DNA of 64,000 nucleotides from CAISCU01 sp943361925. Its GTDB lineage: Bacteria > Bacteroidota > Bacteroidia > UKL13-3. A program made the position numbers and the translations under genes. The DNA is taken from the NCBI GenBank assembly GCA_943361925.1, contig CALRIT020000002.1, forward strand, positions 124,001 through 188,000, in the 5' to 3' direction. The notes beneath the pieces were generated by a model. It saw only the letters and a program-made list of their open reading frames with translations. It had not been told where the DNA came from and made no database searches. Shown here in pieces: positions 33,802 through 42,275 of this stretch (position 1 is the first letter of the stretch; each line of letters starts with the position of its first letter).

Positions 33802-35519
33802 GCTTGCGTGTATTTTCTTTTTCTGATATACTGATTTAAAACTCCAAATAAAACTATCAATAATGCCGGTACCAGCATATTAAAGATTATCCAAAAGTTT
33901 CTTTCAGTTTTAATTTTACCCTTATCCAATAAACGAAGTGTAATTTCTTTAGCTCTTACTTCAATAATGCCGCTATCGTCGCACAAATAATCTATACAAT
34001 TCTGAATGAATTTCTTATTACCAAATTGTTCATTTGTGTACCTGTCATATCCCAAAGGAAAAACTTCCCCTGTTGATTTTTTAAACTGATTTCTGATAAC
34101 TTCACCATCTGAAATTACAATCATTTTATTGCCATCAACATGGTCTTTAAATTTGATTTCAGGATTTTTTGAAGCATCATATCTGTATTGAAAAATAGAA
34201 GTAAAATTACCTTCCAATAAAACAGCAACCGGGAAATTTCCATTGCTTTTTCTGGTGAACATTTCAGGTTGTAAATCTAATTTTGAAATGTTTAAATCAA
34301 CTCGAACCGGAGCCGGTAAAACCCTTGAATAAGGTGATGTTTGCAACAATACTGTTTTCTGAATTCCTTTCACAGGAATGGTATCAATTGTAGATGCAAA
34401 CTGGAACCAAACCGGATCAATTCCTTTTACTATAGGATGCTCAATTATTGAACCAACTACCGGATAAAATGGCCATTGTAATAGTTTTTGCTGAGGCACT
34501 CCATCTCTCATCCCACTTAATACAGGTATCGCATTACTTTGTAAATCCTGAACAATATTTGAGTTGATACGAATTCCATATCTAAACATCATGTCTTCTA
34601 TATGAGTAGGATAAGTTGCAGAAACAAATATGTTTTCTTTACGTAGACTATCCATATCGGCCAATTGAGATTCAAGTAACCACAAAACCTTACCACCATT
34701 CATAATGTATTGGTCGATTTTGAACTTATCGAATTCTGAAATTTCCTGAGTTGGTTTCGCTATAATGATTCCTGCATATTCATTTAATTTCTGTGGAACC
34801 TGAATGCTTAATGGCAATCGTTCAACATCATAAAACTCACTAAGCATTTGTTGTGCTTCAGCCATTTCCCATCGGCCTAATTCACCATGATCTTCAATAA
34901 TGGCAATCTTTTTGCTTTTATCGAGTAGTGCTTTCCTCAACAAATTACTTACTTCATACTCTAATAACTCAATTGAGGTATTGATAACATCTTCGGGATT
35001 TTGACCAAACTGACTTCTTAAAAAGTTAACTGGAATTTCTTTGCCTTTGTAATATGCAATAGCTCCCGGAATAATGATTTTCTGTGCAAACTCATCTTCC
35101 TTTTTAATCTGAACATTGGTTGGTTGAAGCCCTTTGCCTCCTAATTCCTGAATGATATCATTGGTCTTTTTTGCATCAGCATCTGTAAAAGGATCTATGA
35201 ATTCATACTGAATATTATTGTTACTATAAACTCTGTATTCATCTAAAATTTCCTTTACAGATCTGCTTAATCTTTTAAAACCAGCAGGAAATTCTCCTTC
35301 CAAATAAACCTTAAAATACAAAGGAGCATCTACTCTTTCAGCAAGTTTTTTGCTTGATTGAGAAAGACTGTATCTTTTTTCTTTTGATAAATCTATTCTG
35401 AAAAATGTTCCTGAGAACATAATATTCAGAAGAATGACAATGGCAGTTATTAAAACAAATTCTAAAATAGATTGAGTTTTAATGGTTCTTTTTGATGTTG
35501 ATTTAGTTTGATTTTTCAT
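33798..35519 (-). CDS. gldG: Gliding-associated putative ABC transporter substrate-binding component GldG
   Basis: 573 residues. The start was chosen at 35519 because an exact AGGAGG lies 7 nt upstream; a Met at 35537 overlapping the gldF stop is the alternative. It has an N-terminal transmembrane helix (VLITAIVILLNIMF), a large extracytoplasmic ABC_transp_aux/IFT-like region (KRYSLSQSSKKLAERVDAPL, ..IPVNFLRSQ.., KIAIIEDHGELG) and a C-terminal helix (LVPALLIVLFGVLNQYIRKRK). In Flavobacterium johnsoniae, GldA, GldF and GldG are jointly required for gliding and related secretion. Confidence 0.93.
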   Translation of the reverse strand: MKNQTKSTSKRTIKTQSILEFVLITAIVILLNIMFSGTFFRIDLSKEKRYSLSQSSKKLAERVDAPLYFKVYLEGEFPAGFKRLSRSVKEILDEYRVYSNNNIQYEFIDPFTDADAKKTNDIIQELGGKGLQPTNVQIKKEDEFAQKIIIPGAIAYYKGKEIPVNFLRSQFGQNPEDVINTSIELLEYEVSNLLRKALLDKSKKIAIIEDHGELGRWEMAEAQQMLSEFYDVERLPLSIQVPQKLNEYAGIIIAKPTQEISEFDKFKIDQYIMNGGKVLWLLESQLADMDSLRKENIFVSATYPTHIEDMMFRYGIRINSNIVQDLQSNAIPVLSGMRDGVPQQKLLQWPFYPVVGSIIEHPIVKGIDPVWFQFASTIDTIPVKGIQKTVLLQTSPYSRVLPAPVRVDLNISKLDLQPEMFTRKSNGNFPVAVLLEGNFTSIFQYRYDASKNPEIKFKDHVDGNKMIVISDGEVIRNQFKKSTGEVFPLGYDRYTNEQFGNKKFIQNCIDYLCDDSGIIEVRAKEITLRLLDKGKIKTERNFWIIFNMLVPALLIVLFGVLNQYIRKRKYTQA

Positions 35520-35526
35520 GTTGCTG

Positions 35527-35532
35527 CCTCCT
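35527..35532 (-). promoter_or_regulatory. Strong ribosome binding site AGGAGG for gldG
   Basis: Exact AGGAGG seven bases before the ATG at 35519. Such strong sites are rare in this window, and this one decides the gldG start. Confidence 0.7.
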
Positions 35533-36259
35533 ACCATTTTCTTGTTCCAAAAACCAATTTACATGCATAAAGAAAAACCACATCAAAGCCAATAAAATAG
35601 AGCAAATCCCTTGAATCAAGAACACCTCTGCTAATAGATAAATAATGTGCATTGATACCTAATGAAGAAACTATTGAATCTAATGAACCCAATAGTTTAA
35701 AGTCGGCGATTAAATCAAACAAATTAAAAAACAAGTAACATAGAAACATACTTACTATAAAAGATACAATTTGGTTATCGCTGATAACAGAAGCAAACAA
35801 GCCAATTGCAACAAAACATGAACTTAAAAAAAATAATCCCAAATAAGAACCCATGATTGCACCGGTATCAGCATTTCCTTCCGGTGCTCCTAATTTAATG
35901 ATGGTATAAAAATAAACCAATGTTGGAATAATGGTAAACAAAACCAAAATCAAACCGGCAAAGTATTTACCTAAAATGATTTGCATATCACTTAAAGGTC
36001 GGGTTGTAATAATTTCGATGGTACCCGATTTTTTCTCTTCACTAAAACTTTTCATGGTAATAGCTGAAATCAGAAAAATAAATAACCAAGGAGCCATGTT
36101 GAACAAAGTATCTAAATTGGCATAACCCATATCAAATACATTTACATCAGGCAAAACCCAGGTGAATAAACCTGTTGCGATTAAAAAAACCAGCATCACC
36201 ACATAGGCAATGAAGGAGCTTAAAAAACTTCTTACTTCTTTTTGAATTATAACAAACAT
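35531..36259 (-). CDS. gldF: Gliding motility ABC transporter permease GldF
   Basis: 242 residues with six predicted membrane helices, typical of ABC-2 permeases (for example SFIAYVVMLVFLIATGLFTW and LFLSSCFVAIGLF). The cytoplasmic loop KSFSEEKKSGTIEIITTRPL is a hallmark of the GldF family. The ATG is one base after the gldA stop. It pairs with the ATPase GldA and the auxiliary protein GldG. Confidence 0.94.
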   Translation of the reverse strand: MFVIIQKEVRSFLSSFIAYVVMLVFLIATGLFTWVLPDVNVFDMGYANLDTLFNMAPWLFIFLISAITMKSFSEEKKSGTIEIITTRPLSDMQIILGKYFAGLILVLFTIIPTLVYFYTIIKLGAPEGNADTGAIMGSYLGLFFLSSCFVAIGLFASVISDNQIVSFIVSMFLCYLFFNLFDLIADFKLLGSLDSIVSSLGINAHYLSISRGVLDSRDLLYFIGFDVVFLYACKLVFGTRKW

Positions 36260-36260
36260 A

Positions 36261-37163
36261 TTAGCGGGTAAGGTTTTGAAATACTGCTTCCAGCGAAACC
36301 AGTTCTTTGTTCATACTTAAAATCAAATTGTTTTCTTTTGATACCAATTCAGCCAAAGCCTCTCTGATATCGTGTTTAGCTCTGATTTGGTAAACCAGTC
36401 CATTTTGCTCACAAGAACTCACTCCTTTAATTGATAAAATTTGGTTCTTGTTGATTTCATTCTTGAGTTCAACAATAATTAAAACTTCTGCTTCCATTCG
36501 ACTTTGCAGCGATTGAACCGTATCGTTTGCAACAATATTTCCTTTGTTGATAATAACTACTCTCGAACACATGGCTTCAACTTCCTGCATGATATGTGTT
36601 GAAAAAATCACTGTTTTATTTTTTCCTGTTTCTTTGATAAGGTTTCTGATTTCAAGCACCTGATTTGGATCGAGACCGGAAGTTGGTTCATCAAGAATCA
36701 ATACTTCAGGATCGTGTAACAAGGCAGCAGCTAAACCCACACGTTGTTTGTAACCTTTAGAAAGTTGCTGAATTTTTTTATTTCTTTCAGGACTTAATCC
36801 GGTTTTACCAATCATTTCCTCTACTTTAGAATTGGCCTCTTTTCCAGTTATGCCCATCAACCCAGCCGAAAAAAGAAGGTATTCTTTGATAAACATATCG
36901 GTGTATAAAGGATTCAATTCCGGCAAATACCCAATTTTTCTTCTGGTTAATATTGGATTTTCCGAAGTTTCGAGTCCGCAAATTTTAGCCGAGCCCGAAG
37001 TTTGAGGAATAAAACCGGTAAGAATTTTCATGGTAGTAGATTTCCCGGCCCCGTTTGGACCAAGAAAACCCAGGATTTCTCCCGGTTGAACGTCAAAACT
37101 AATGCCATTGAGGGCTTTTTGCGTTCCGTATATTTTTAATAGGTCAGTTACCTGAATCGACAT
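36261..37163 (-). CDS. gldA: Gliding motility ABC transporter ATP-binding subunit GldA
   Basis: 300 residues. Walker A GPNGAGKSTT, the signature LSKGYKQRVG, and Walker B VLILDEPTSGLDP followed by FSTHIM are all intact. The C-terminal ~80 residues (VELKNEINKNQIL..LVSLEAVFQNL) are the usual DUF4162-like tail. It is the first gene of the gldA-gldF-gldG-DUF4340(-CNNM) operon, transcribed away from mdh. Confidence 0.93.
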   Translation of the reverse strand: MSIQVTDLLKIYGTQKALNGISFDVQPGEILGFLGPNGAGKSTTMKILTGFIPQTSGSAKICGLETSENPILTRRKIGYLPELNPLYTDMFIKEYLLFSAGLMGITGKEANSKVEEMIGKTGLSPERNKKIQQLSKGYKQRVGLAAALLHDPEVLILDEPTSGLDPNQVLEIRNLIKETGKNKTVIFSTHIMQEVEAMCSRVVIINKGNIVANDTVQSLQSRMEAEVLIIVELKNEINKNQILSIKGVSSCEQNGLVYQIRAKHDIREALAELVSKENNLILSMNKELVSLEAVFQNLTR

Positions 37164-37194
37164 TTTTACTAATTCTAAAGTGATTAAAAGTCAG

Positions 37195-37202
37195 CAAAAG
37201 TA
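37195..37202 (-). promoter_or_regulatory. -7 promoter element (TACTTTTG) for the gldA operon
   Basis: A perfect TAnnTTTG match on the minus strand, 31 nt before the gldA ATG and after an AT-rich stretch. The -33 box is unclear. Confidence 0.4.
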
Positions 37203-37302
37203 TAAAAAAGGTTGAAGTTCCTCTTAAAAGCCTTTGTTGAAGTGATTTAATTGGTAAATATGAACGAAAAATGCATCAAAATAGTGAGAATGAGACAAAT
37301 CA

Positions 37303-37334
37303 TTTTTTGAATCGGTAAAACCTTTTTATTTTCG
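37303..37334 (+). promoter_or_regulatory. mdh promoter (TTTTTTG, 17 bp, TATTTTCG)
   Basis: A -33-like TTTG ends at 37309 and a -7-like TATTTTCG (one change from TAnnTTTG) lies at 37327-37334. The ATG follows 40 nt later. Confidence 0.45.
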
Positions 37335-37374
37335 CCCATGTTTTCAGTATTTATTCAATTAATAAACAAATAAA

Positions 37375-38316
37375 ATGACGAAAGTTTCTGTTATTGGAGC
37401 CGGCGCAGTTGGAGCTACTACAGCCGATGTAATTGCTTACCGCGAATTGGCTGATGAAGTGGTATTATTAGACGTAAAAGAAGGTTTTGCTGAAGGTAAA
37501 GCTTTGGATATTTACCAAACAACTTCTTTATTGGGAATGAAAACCCGTATCAGCGGAACTACAAATGATTACAGCAAAACTGCAGGATCTGATGTAGTTG
37601 TAATTACTTCAGGTATTCCTCGTAAACCGGGAATGACCAGAGAAGAATTAATCGGAACCAATGCAAATATCGTTAAATCGGTTGCAGAAAATGTATTACA
37701 ACATTCTCCAAATGCAATTATTGTTGTGGTTTCAAATCCTATGGATACCATGACTTACCTTGCATTAAAAGCAACAGGTTTACCAATGAACAGAGTAATT
37801 GGAATGGGTGGATTATTGGATAGCGCTCGTTTCAAAGGATATTTAGGTTTGGCATTAAATGCACCAACTGCAGATATTCATGGTACAGTAATTGGCGGAC
37901 ATGGTGATACAACTATGATTCCTTTAACCAGATTGGCTACATTAAATGGTGTTTCAGTTTCTAATTACCTTGGAGCAGATAAATTAAAAGAAATTTCTGA
38001 TGCTACAATGGTTGGTGGTGCTACATTAACCAAATTATTAGGTACATCTGCTTGGTATGCACCGGGTGCAGCTTCTGCTTTATTGGTAGAAAGTATTGTA
38101 CGTGATCAAAAACGCATTATGCCTTGTTGCGTAAGCTTAAATGGCGAATACGGACAAAGTGATATTTGTTTAGGAGTTCCTGTAACTATTGGTAAAAACG
38201 GATGGGAAACCATTATTGATTACAAATTAGATGCAGCAGAACAAGAAGCATTTGCTAAAAGTGCAGATGCGGTTCGTAATATGAACAACGTTTTGAAAGA
38301 AATTGGAGCTTTGTAG
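37375..38316 (+). CDS. mdh: Malate dehydrogenase
   Basis: 313 residues, the LDH-like type common in Bacteroidota. The NAD fold GAGAVGATTA is at the start. The mobile loop GIPRKPGMTREEL carries Arg residues R83 and R89, which favour malate/oxaloacetate over lactate. The catalytic H176 is in GGHGDTTM. It interconverts malate and oxaloacetate in the TCA cycle; citrate synthase and aconitase are also encoded in this window but as separate units. It has its own promoter and strong terminator. Confidence 0.96.
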   Translation: MTKVSVIGAGAVGATTADVIAYRELADEVVLLDVKEGFAEGKALDIYQTTSLLGMKTRISGTTNDYSKTAGSDVVVITSGIPRKPGMTREELIGTNANIVKSVAENVLQHSPNAIIVVVSNPMDTMTYLALKATGLPMNRVIGMGGLLDSARFKGYLGLALNAPTADIHGTVIGGHGDTTMIPLTRLATLNGVSVSNYLGADKLKEISDATMVGGATLTKLLGTSAWYAPGAASALLVESIVRDQKRIMPCCVSLNGEYGQSDICLGVPVTIGKNGWETIIDYKLDAAEQEAFAKSADAVRNMNNVLKEIGAL

Positions 38317-38570
38317 GCTTCGCCTGCTTCTGGCTTCTGGCCGCTGGCTTTGGATTTGATTTAAAAGTACAATTGTAATTCTAATCAAGATTTAAAGCTA
38401 TAATCTAGAAATCAAAATAAAAAAGAGGATGTTTCAACCAATGAAACATCCTCTTTTTTTATTTTTAAATCCATCAAACAGATAATATTCTTAATAAACC
38501 TACTTATCAGATAAATATTTAATTCTTTACATAATTCCGGCTAGATGCAAGTAGCCAGTGGCCAGCCGCA
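38317..38570. repeat. Inverted pair of CTGGC-rich repeats flanking the mdh terminator
   Basis: 38317-38351 reads CTTCTGGCTTCTGGCCGCTGG in part. 38539-38570 reads GTAGCCAGTGGCCAGCCGC, a degenerate reverse complement. Similar pairs lie at 29.0 kb and 49.1-49.26 kb. Confidence 0.5.
38419..38459. terminator. Strong intrinsic terminator downstream of mdh
   Basis: An 18-bp perfect stem (38419-38436 with 38442-38459) with a 5-nt loop and T-runs on both strands, so it can work in either direction. Confidence 0.85.
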
Positions 38571-38573
38571 ATT

Positions 38574-38605
38574 AAAGGGGAATTATCTTTTAGATTTTCC
38601 CCTTT
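38574..38605. terminator. Second hairpin, probable terminator
   Basis: AAAGGGGAA (38574-38582) pairs with TTCCCCTTT (38597-38605) and is followed by TTT. It may back up the mdh terminator or act on the minus-strand nucleotidyltransferase unit. Confidence 0.55.
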
Positions 38606-38750
38606 TTTAATTTATTTAAAATGCTTTATTCAAAAACATTAAAAAAATAATTATTGGTGAACGAAAATTCATTTCAAAGTGAATTTCAAAAAAGCAAATA
38701 GTTAACAGCCTGTTTTTAATTTTCCGAAGCTTGAGAGGTGCAAACAATAA

Positions 38751-39215
38751 CTACTTTAGATTTTCCAAGTCATCTAAATCCTTAAATCTTCCTGATGCAA
38801 TTTTAGCTATTTTCAAATCATTTAAATGGATTACCTGAACATCAACTCCATCTGAATTAAAAACTGTTGCATTTTCTTTTGATTTATTAAAGTCAAGTCC
38901 CTTTACTTTTGTTAAAATGTCTATTGCTATTGGAGGCCGACCAAAAGTAAATACATCATAATTTACAGTATCCAAAAATTGATCTAATTGTATTGCATCC
39001 GTTGGAAGACCAAAATCACCAAATGCCTGTTTGAGATGAATAAAATTTTCAGCGATTGGATTTACCCATATATCCATGTCTCCTGTTGTTCTATGGTATC
39101 CATGAAGAATTACAGAATAACCTCCAACTAAAAGATAATCTACTCCATTATTATTTAATGTTTGAAGAAATTCCAAGAAGTCAGAATTAAATACATTATT
39201 AATGTTTCTGCTCAT
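38751..39215 (-). CDS. Nucleotidyltransferase-fold protein (DUF6036-like), possible toxin
   Basis: 154 residues. The N-terminal helix (FLEFLQTLNNNGVDYLLVGG) leads into the polymerase-beta-type motif GG(31-32)..TTGDMDIWV, with D46 and D48 as the metal-binding pair. A third acidic residue occurs in PPIAIDILT, followed by a C-terminal LNDLKIAKIASGRFKDLDDLENL helix typical of small bacterial nucleotidyltransferases. Members of this fold act as tRNA- or protein-modifying toxins (AbiEii and MNT types). It is preceded by a small partner gene with a 17-bp overlap, a layout like that of toxin-antitoxin modules. Confidence 0.8.
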   Translation of the reverse strand: MSRNINNVFNSDFLEFLQTLNNNGVDYLLVGGYSVILHGYHRTTGDMDIWVNPIAENFIHLKQAFGDFGLPTDAIQLDQFLDTVNYDVFTFGRPPIAIDILTKVKGLDFNKSKENATVFNSDGVDVQVIHLNDLKIAKIASGRFKDLDDLENLK

Positions 39216-39405
39216 CCAGTTTACCAGCTTTAAAAAAAGATTTGTCCATTTTGGGCCACGATTTGCCTACAAAACCATAAGCAGCCTGCATCATATAAAG
39301 AAAGACCTTCGAACGCTCTTCCTCATTCAATTCATTATATATCTTTTGATGTTTACTGGCATCCTCAAAAGATTGTACTTTAAACGCTGTTTTATCTAAT
39401 TTCAT
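39199..39405 (-). CDS. Small helical partner of the nucleotidyltransferase, possible antitoxin
   Basis: 68 residues (MKLDKTAFKVQSFEDASKHQ.. LNEEERSKVFLYMMQAAYGF.. WPKMDKSFFKAGKLDEQKH). The MDKxxFxxxK tail and the FKVQSFEDA start recall small proteins that I associate with nucleotidyltransferase genes in Bacteroidota; this is from memory, not a search. The last 17 bp overlap the nucleotidyltransferase start, so the two are cotranslated. The role as antitoxin or regulator is inferred. Confidence 0.75.
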   Translation of the reverse strand: MKLDKTAFKVQSFEDASKHQKIYNELNEEERSKVFLYMMQAAYGFVGKSWPKMDKSFFKAGKLDEQKH

Positions 39406-39414
39406 TGAAAGAAA

Positions 39415-40071
39415 TTAATCCAAAATCATTTCCGGAATTTCGCCTTCAACCACCAAGCGACCGGCGGTTTTTTCTTTGATATAATCTACACTTACACCGG
39501 GAGCTCTTTCTAATAAAACGAAACCTCTTTCATCAATATCAAAAACACCTAATTCGGTTACGACTTTCTTCACACATCCTAAACCTGTAATAGGTAAACT
39601 ACATTTTGGTAACAATTTAGATTCTCCTGCTTTGTTTACATGTTGCATGGCAACAATGATGTTTTTAGCTGAGGCAACTAAATCCATAGCACCGCCCATA
39701 CCTTTTACCATTTTACCCGGAATTTTCCAGTTGGCTATATCACCATTATCTGCCACTTCCATGGCACCTAAAACGGTTAAATCAACCCTGCCGCTTCTAA
39801 TCATACCAAAACTCATGGCAGAATCGAAAAAGGAAGAGCCCTTTAATGTAGTAACAGTTTGTTTGCCTGCATTGATTAAATCAGGATCTACATCTTCCTC
39901 ATAAGGAAAAGGACCAATTCCCAATAAACCATTTTCAGACTGAAGAATTACTTCAATTCCTTCGGGAACATAATTGGCAACCAAGGTTGGGATACCAATT
40001 CCTAAATTTACATAATAACCATCTTTTAATTCTTTGGCTATTCTTTTTGCAATTCCAAATTTATCAAGCAT
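39415..40071 (-). CDS. scoB: 3-oxoacid CoA-transferase subunit B
   Basis: 218 residues, normal for the beta subunit. It shows GIGIPTLVANY near the start and the catalytic Glu in QSENGLLG (E46). GMIRSGRVDLTVLGAMEVA and GMGGAMDLV, which are standard family blocks, follow. With subunit A it moves CoA between succinyl-CoA and acetoacetate in ketone-body/butanoate use. Subunit A is not adjacent and no sign of it is seen in this window, which is unusual because the two subunits are normally neighbours. Confidence 0.92.
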   Translation of the reverse strand: MLDKFGIAKRIAKELKDGYYVNLGIGIPTLVANYVPEGIEVILQSENGLLGIGPFPYEEDVDPDLINAGKQTVTTLKGSSFFDSAMSFGMIRSGRVDLTVLGAMEVADNGDIANWKIPGKMVKGMGGAMDLVASAKNIIVAMQHVNKAGESKLLPKCSLPITGLGCVKKVVTELGVFDIDERGFVLLERAPGVSVDYIKEKTAGRLVVEGEIPEMILD

Positions 40072-40137
40072 GGGGCGAAGATATAAAGAAAGAAAAGATT
40101 TTTACATTTGAAATATTAACCAAGAGATTAATTTTCC

Positions 40138-41154
40138 TTATAAAGCCTTCGGAATCCTTGGGTTCATCACCTTAAACCAAATTGGTGGAATGGCAGCCAA
40201 AAAGAACAATCCTGCATAACCACTTGGCAATTTGTGGGAAGTCGGATAATTCTGTAAAGTATGATAGGGTTTTGATGCGTAAAAATGATGGTCGGCATGG
40301 CGACTTAAATCCACCAAAACAAACCTGCTAACAAATAAATCTGAATCCCAGCTGTGAATTTCTGTTACCCTGGTATTCTCTTCCCTACTCAATCCGTAAT
40401 GTTCGATATAGTTGGTATATTCCAATAAAAAATTAGCTGTAAAACACTGAACAATCCAAGCTAAAACAAGCCATTCTCCACCAATCACAAAAAAGAAAAT
40501 CAATAATAAAACATGCAAAATCAATTGTCTGTAAACATAATGATTCAACAAATTCAATCTCTTTCCTTCCTTGTTTAAACGTTCATGTTCCAATTGAATA
40601 GCACCTGCAAATTGTCCGGAAACCGATCGCCCAAAAAATGTATACAATGATTCATCTTTTTTAGCTGTTGCAGGATCTCTGTCGGTAGCAACCCATTTGT
40701 GATGAACCCTTAAATGTTCAACAAAAAAGTAAGTATTTCCGGCACTAAACAACAAAAATTTACCCATCGCCTGCATGAATTTACTTTTACGATGAATCAA
40801 TTCATGTGCAACAACAATAGCCGATGAACCTGAGTTGATTCCAGTACTTAAAGCAGCCGGAATGACAAACAATGGAGATAAAATTCCATTCATATATCCC
40901 CAAACCAAACTTACTAATACTGCAATTTGAAAAGGAATGTGTAACAATAAAATGAAATCAGGAATCCAGTCATTTTTAGATGAATGTTCATTGGAGGTAA
41001 AAGCCGGACCAATCCATTCGAACAAAGCCAGAATGCCTAATGAATAAATAAGGTTGGCAAAACTCCACCATTCGCCATGTAGATTTCCATAAATACAAAC
41101 CAATGCAGGACTCAAACTAAATAAATACAATGAATTTCTAAGACTCGATTTCAT
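40138..41154 (-). CDS. alkB: AlkB-type membrane di-iron hydroxylase (alkane 1-monooxygenase family)
   Basis: 338 residues with about six membrane helices. All histidine boxes are present: H117-ELI-H121, H147-LRV-H151-H152 and H286-AD-H289-H290. The NYIEHYG box (N248 to H252) is specific for the alkane monooxygenase branch. These enzymes hydroxylate terminal carbons of alkanes or related alkyl chains with rubredoxin as electron donor. No rubredoxin gene is nearby, and the true substrate may be another lipid. Its start overlaps the HdeD-like gene by 17 bp, so the two form an operon. Confidence 0.9.
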   Translation of the reverse strand: MKSSLRNSLYLFSLSPALVCIYGNLHGEWWSFANLIYSLGILALFEWIGPAFTSNEHSSKNDWIPDFILLLHIPFQIAVLVSLVWGYMNGILSPLFVIPAALSTGINSGSSAIVVAHELIHRKSKFMQAMGKFLLFSAGNTYFFVEHLRVHHKWVATDRDPATAKKDESLYTFFGRSVSGQFAGAIQLEHERLNKEGKRLNLLNHYVYRQLILHVLLLIFFFVIGGEWLVLAWIVQCFTANFLLEYTNYIEHYGLSREENTRVTEIHSWDSDLFVSRFVLVDLSRHADHHFYASKPYHTLQNYPTSHKLPSGYAGLFFLAAIPPIWFKVMNPRIPKAL

Positions 41155-41683
41155 TTTCTTTTTTACCTAAATTTTTAATCAGAAAACCAATATAAACAAC
41201 AAACATTCCTAAAAGTAAAGCATATAATCCTACTATAAAACTCATGAATTTAGCAGGAAGCGGATTAAAAACAATCATGAGTCCGAAAGCCAAAGAAACA
41301 ACGCCATTGATGATAAAAAATATTTTATATCGCTTTAAAAAGAAAGAAGCAACTAAGGTTGCAGAAGCCATAATAATGGCAAAAGCACCAATTAAATGTA
41401 TAAAATAACCTGTTGCTATGTCGGTTTTAAAGAAAATAAATACACTAATTGCGATATCAATCATTGCCCAAAGCCATCCGAAATACCAATTTTTAACAGT
41501 TTTTCTTAATAAAAAAGAAATAGTTGCATATAAAATTCCACTTAATAGGAATAAGAAACCCATATAATAAATTGGACCATACATGCTTTCCTGTTGCATA
41601 AAAATACTCAGTAAACCCAAGAGCATGAACAAGATACCATGAATTAAAGCTGCCCAAAAAGCACTCATTTTAAAATCATTCAT
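41138..41683 (-). CDS. HdeD/DUF308-like membrane protein
   Basis: 181 residues with about six short membrane helices in pairs (GILFMLLGLLSIF, YYMGFLFLLSGILYATISF, IMASATLVASFFL, LAFGLMIVFNP, LYALLLGMFVVYIGFLI). This matches the HdeD/DUF308 pattern of repeated hydrophobic hairpins. The overlap with the alkB-like gene suggests translational coupling, possibly as a membrane-adaptation partner. The function is not known. Confidence 0.75.
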   Translation of the reverse strand: MNDFKMSAFWAALIHGILFMLLGLLSIFMQQESMYGPIYYMGFLFLLSGILYATISFLLRKTVKNWYFGWLWAMIDIAISVFIFFKTDIATGYFIHLIGAFAIIMASATLVASFFLKRYKIFFIINGVVSLAFGLMIVFNPLPAKFMSFIVGLYALLLGMFVVYIGFLIKNLGKKENEIES

Positions 41684-41757
41684 AAATTAAAAATAGTTTA
41701 ATTTTCAGGTAATTTAATAATTTTATCGAAAAGCAGGCATGAAACCTTGGCACACAA

Positions 41758-41787
41758 TTTGAAATTAGTTGAATTATTATAAATTCG
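41758..41787 (+). promoter_or_regulatory. Promoter TTTG-18-TAAATTCG of the WG-repeat gene
   Basis: A -33 TTTG (41758-41761) and a -7 TAAATTCG (41780-41787) are separated by 18 bp. The ATG is only 7 nt after the -7 box, so the mRNA would have almost no leader. Confidence 0.5.
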
Positions 41788-41794
41788 CCCTGCA

Positions 41795-42220
41795 ATGAGA
41801 ATCGTATTAATTATTTGTGCACTTGTGCTTTGGTTCGGAGTAGAAGATGGTCATGCTCAAAAAAGAGTTGGCGGTAAAATGTTGAAAGGATATGATGTCA
41901 TTTATCCTTTTAAGAACGGACGCGCTAAGGTTATAAAGAATGGCAAAATGGGATATATCGATATGAACGGTGATGAAATCATTAAACCGGAATTCGATAA
42001 TATTATGCCCTTTGAAAAAGGTGTAGCCCGTGTAGAAAAGGGTTTATTATTGGGTTTGATTAATGAAGCCGGTGAAATATTATTGGATCCTATTTATGAA
42101 TCTATCACTGCTCAGAAAGACAATTTATTCATGACATCCAGAAAAGGGAAAAGAGGTTTGGTTAAAATAACGGGAACCTCTCCGGATAACGTAGAATATA
42201 TTGTAGATATTCGAGACTAA
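41795..42220 (+). CDS. Secreted WG-repeat protein
   Basis: 141 residues. A signal peptide (MRIVLIICALVLWFGVEDGHA-Q) precedes two and a half WG-type repeats (IYPFKNGRAKVIKNGKMGYI, MPFEKGVARVEKGLLLGLI and a degenerate third, TSRKGKRGLVKI). The usual Trp-Gly is replaced by MGY or LGL/RGL at the end of each repeat. WG-repeat proteins are common exported proteins of unknown function. Confidence 0.8.
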   Translation: MRIVLIICALVLWFGVEDGHAQKRVGGKMLKGYDVIYPFKNGRAKVIKNGKMGYIDMNGDEIIKPEFDNIMPFEKGVARVEKGLLLGLINEAGEILLDPIYESITAQKDNLFMTSRKGKRGLVKITGTSPDNVEYIVDIRD

Positions 42221-42228
42221 CATATTTT

Positions 42229-42257
42229 AAAAAAGCCCTGGAAACAGGGCTTTTTTT
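42229..42257. terminator. Bidirectional intrinsic terminator
   Basis: AAAAAAGCCCTG / CAGGGCTTTTTT perfect stem with loop GAAA, between convergent genes, with A and T runs on both sides. Confidence 0.88.
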
Positions 42258-42275
42258 ATGGAATAAACTTTGAGT

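Larger units (their letters stand above)
38317..38750. other. mdh downstream spacer: repeat pair and two terminators
   Basis: No gene. Immediately after the mdh stop is a CTGGCTTCTGGCCGCTGGC repeat (38317-38351), with an inverted relative at 38539-38570. Between them is the 18-bp perfect terminator (38419-38459), and after them a second hairpin (38574-38605). The rest is AT-rich without visible structure. Confidence 0.6.
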
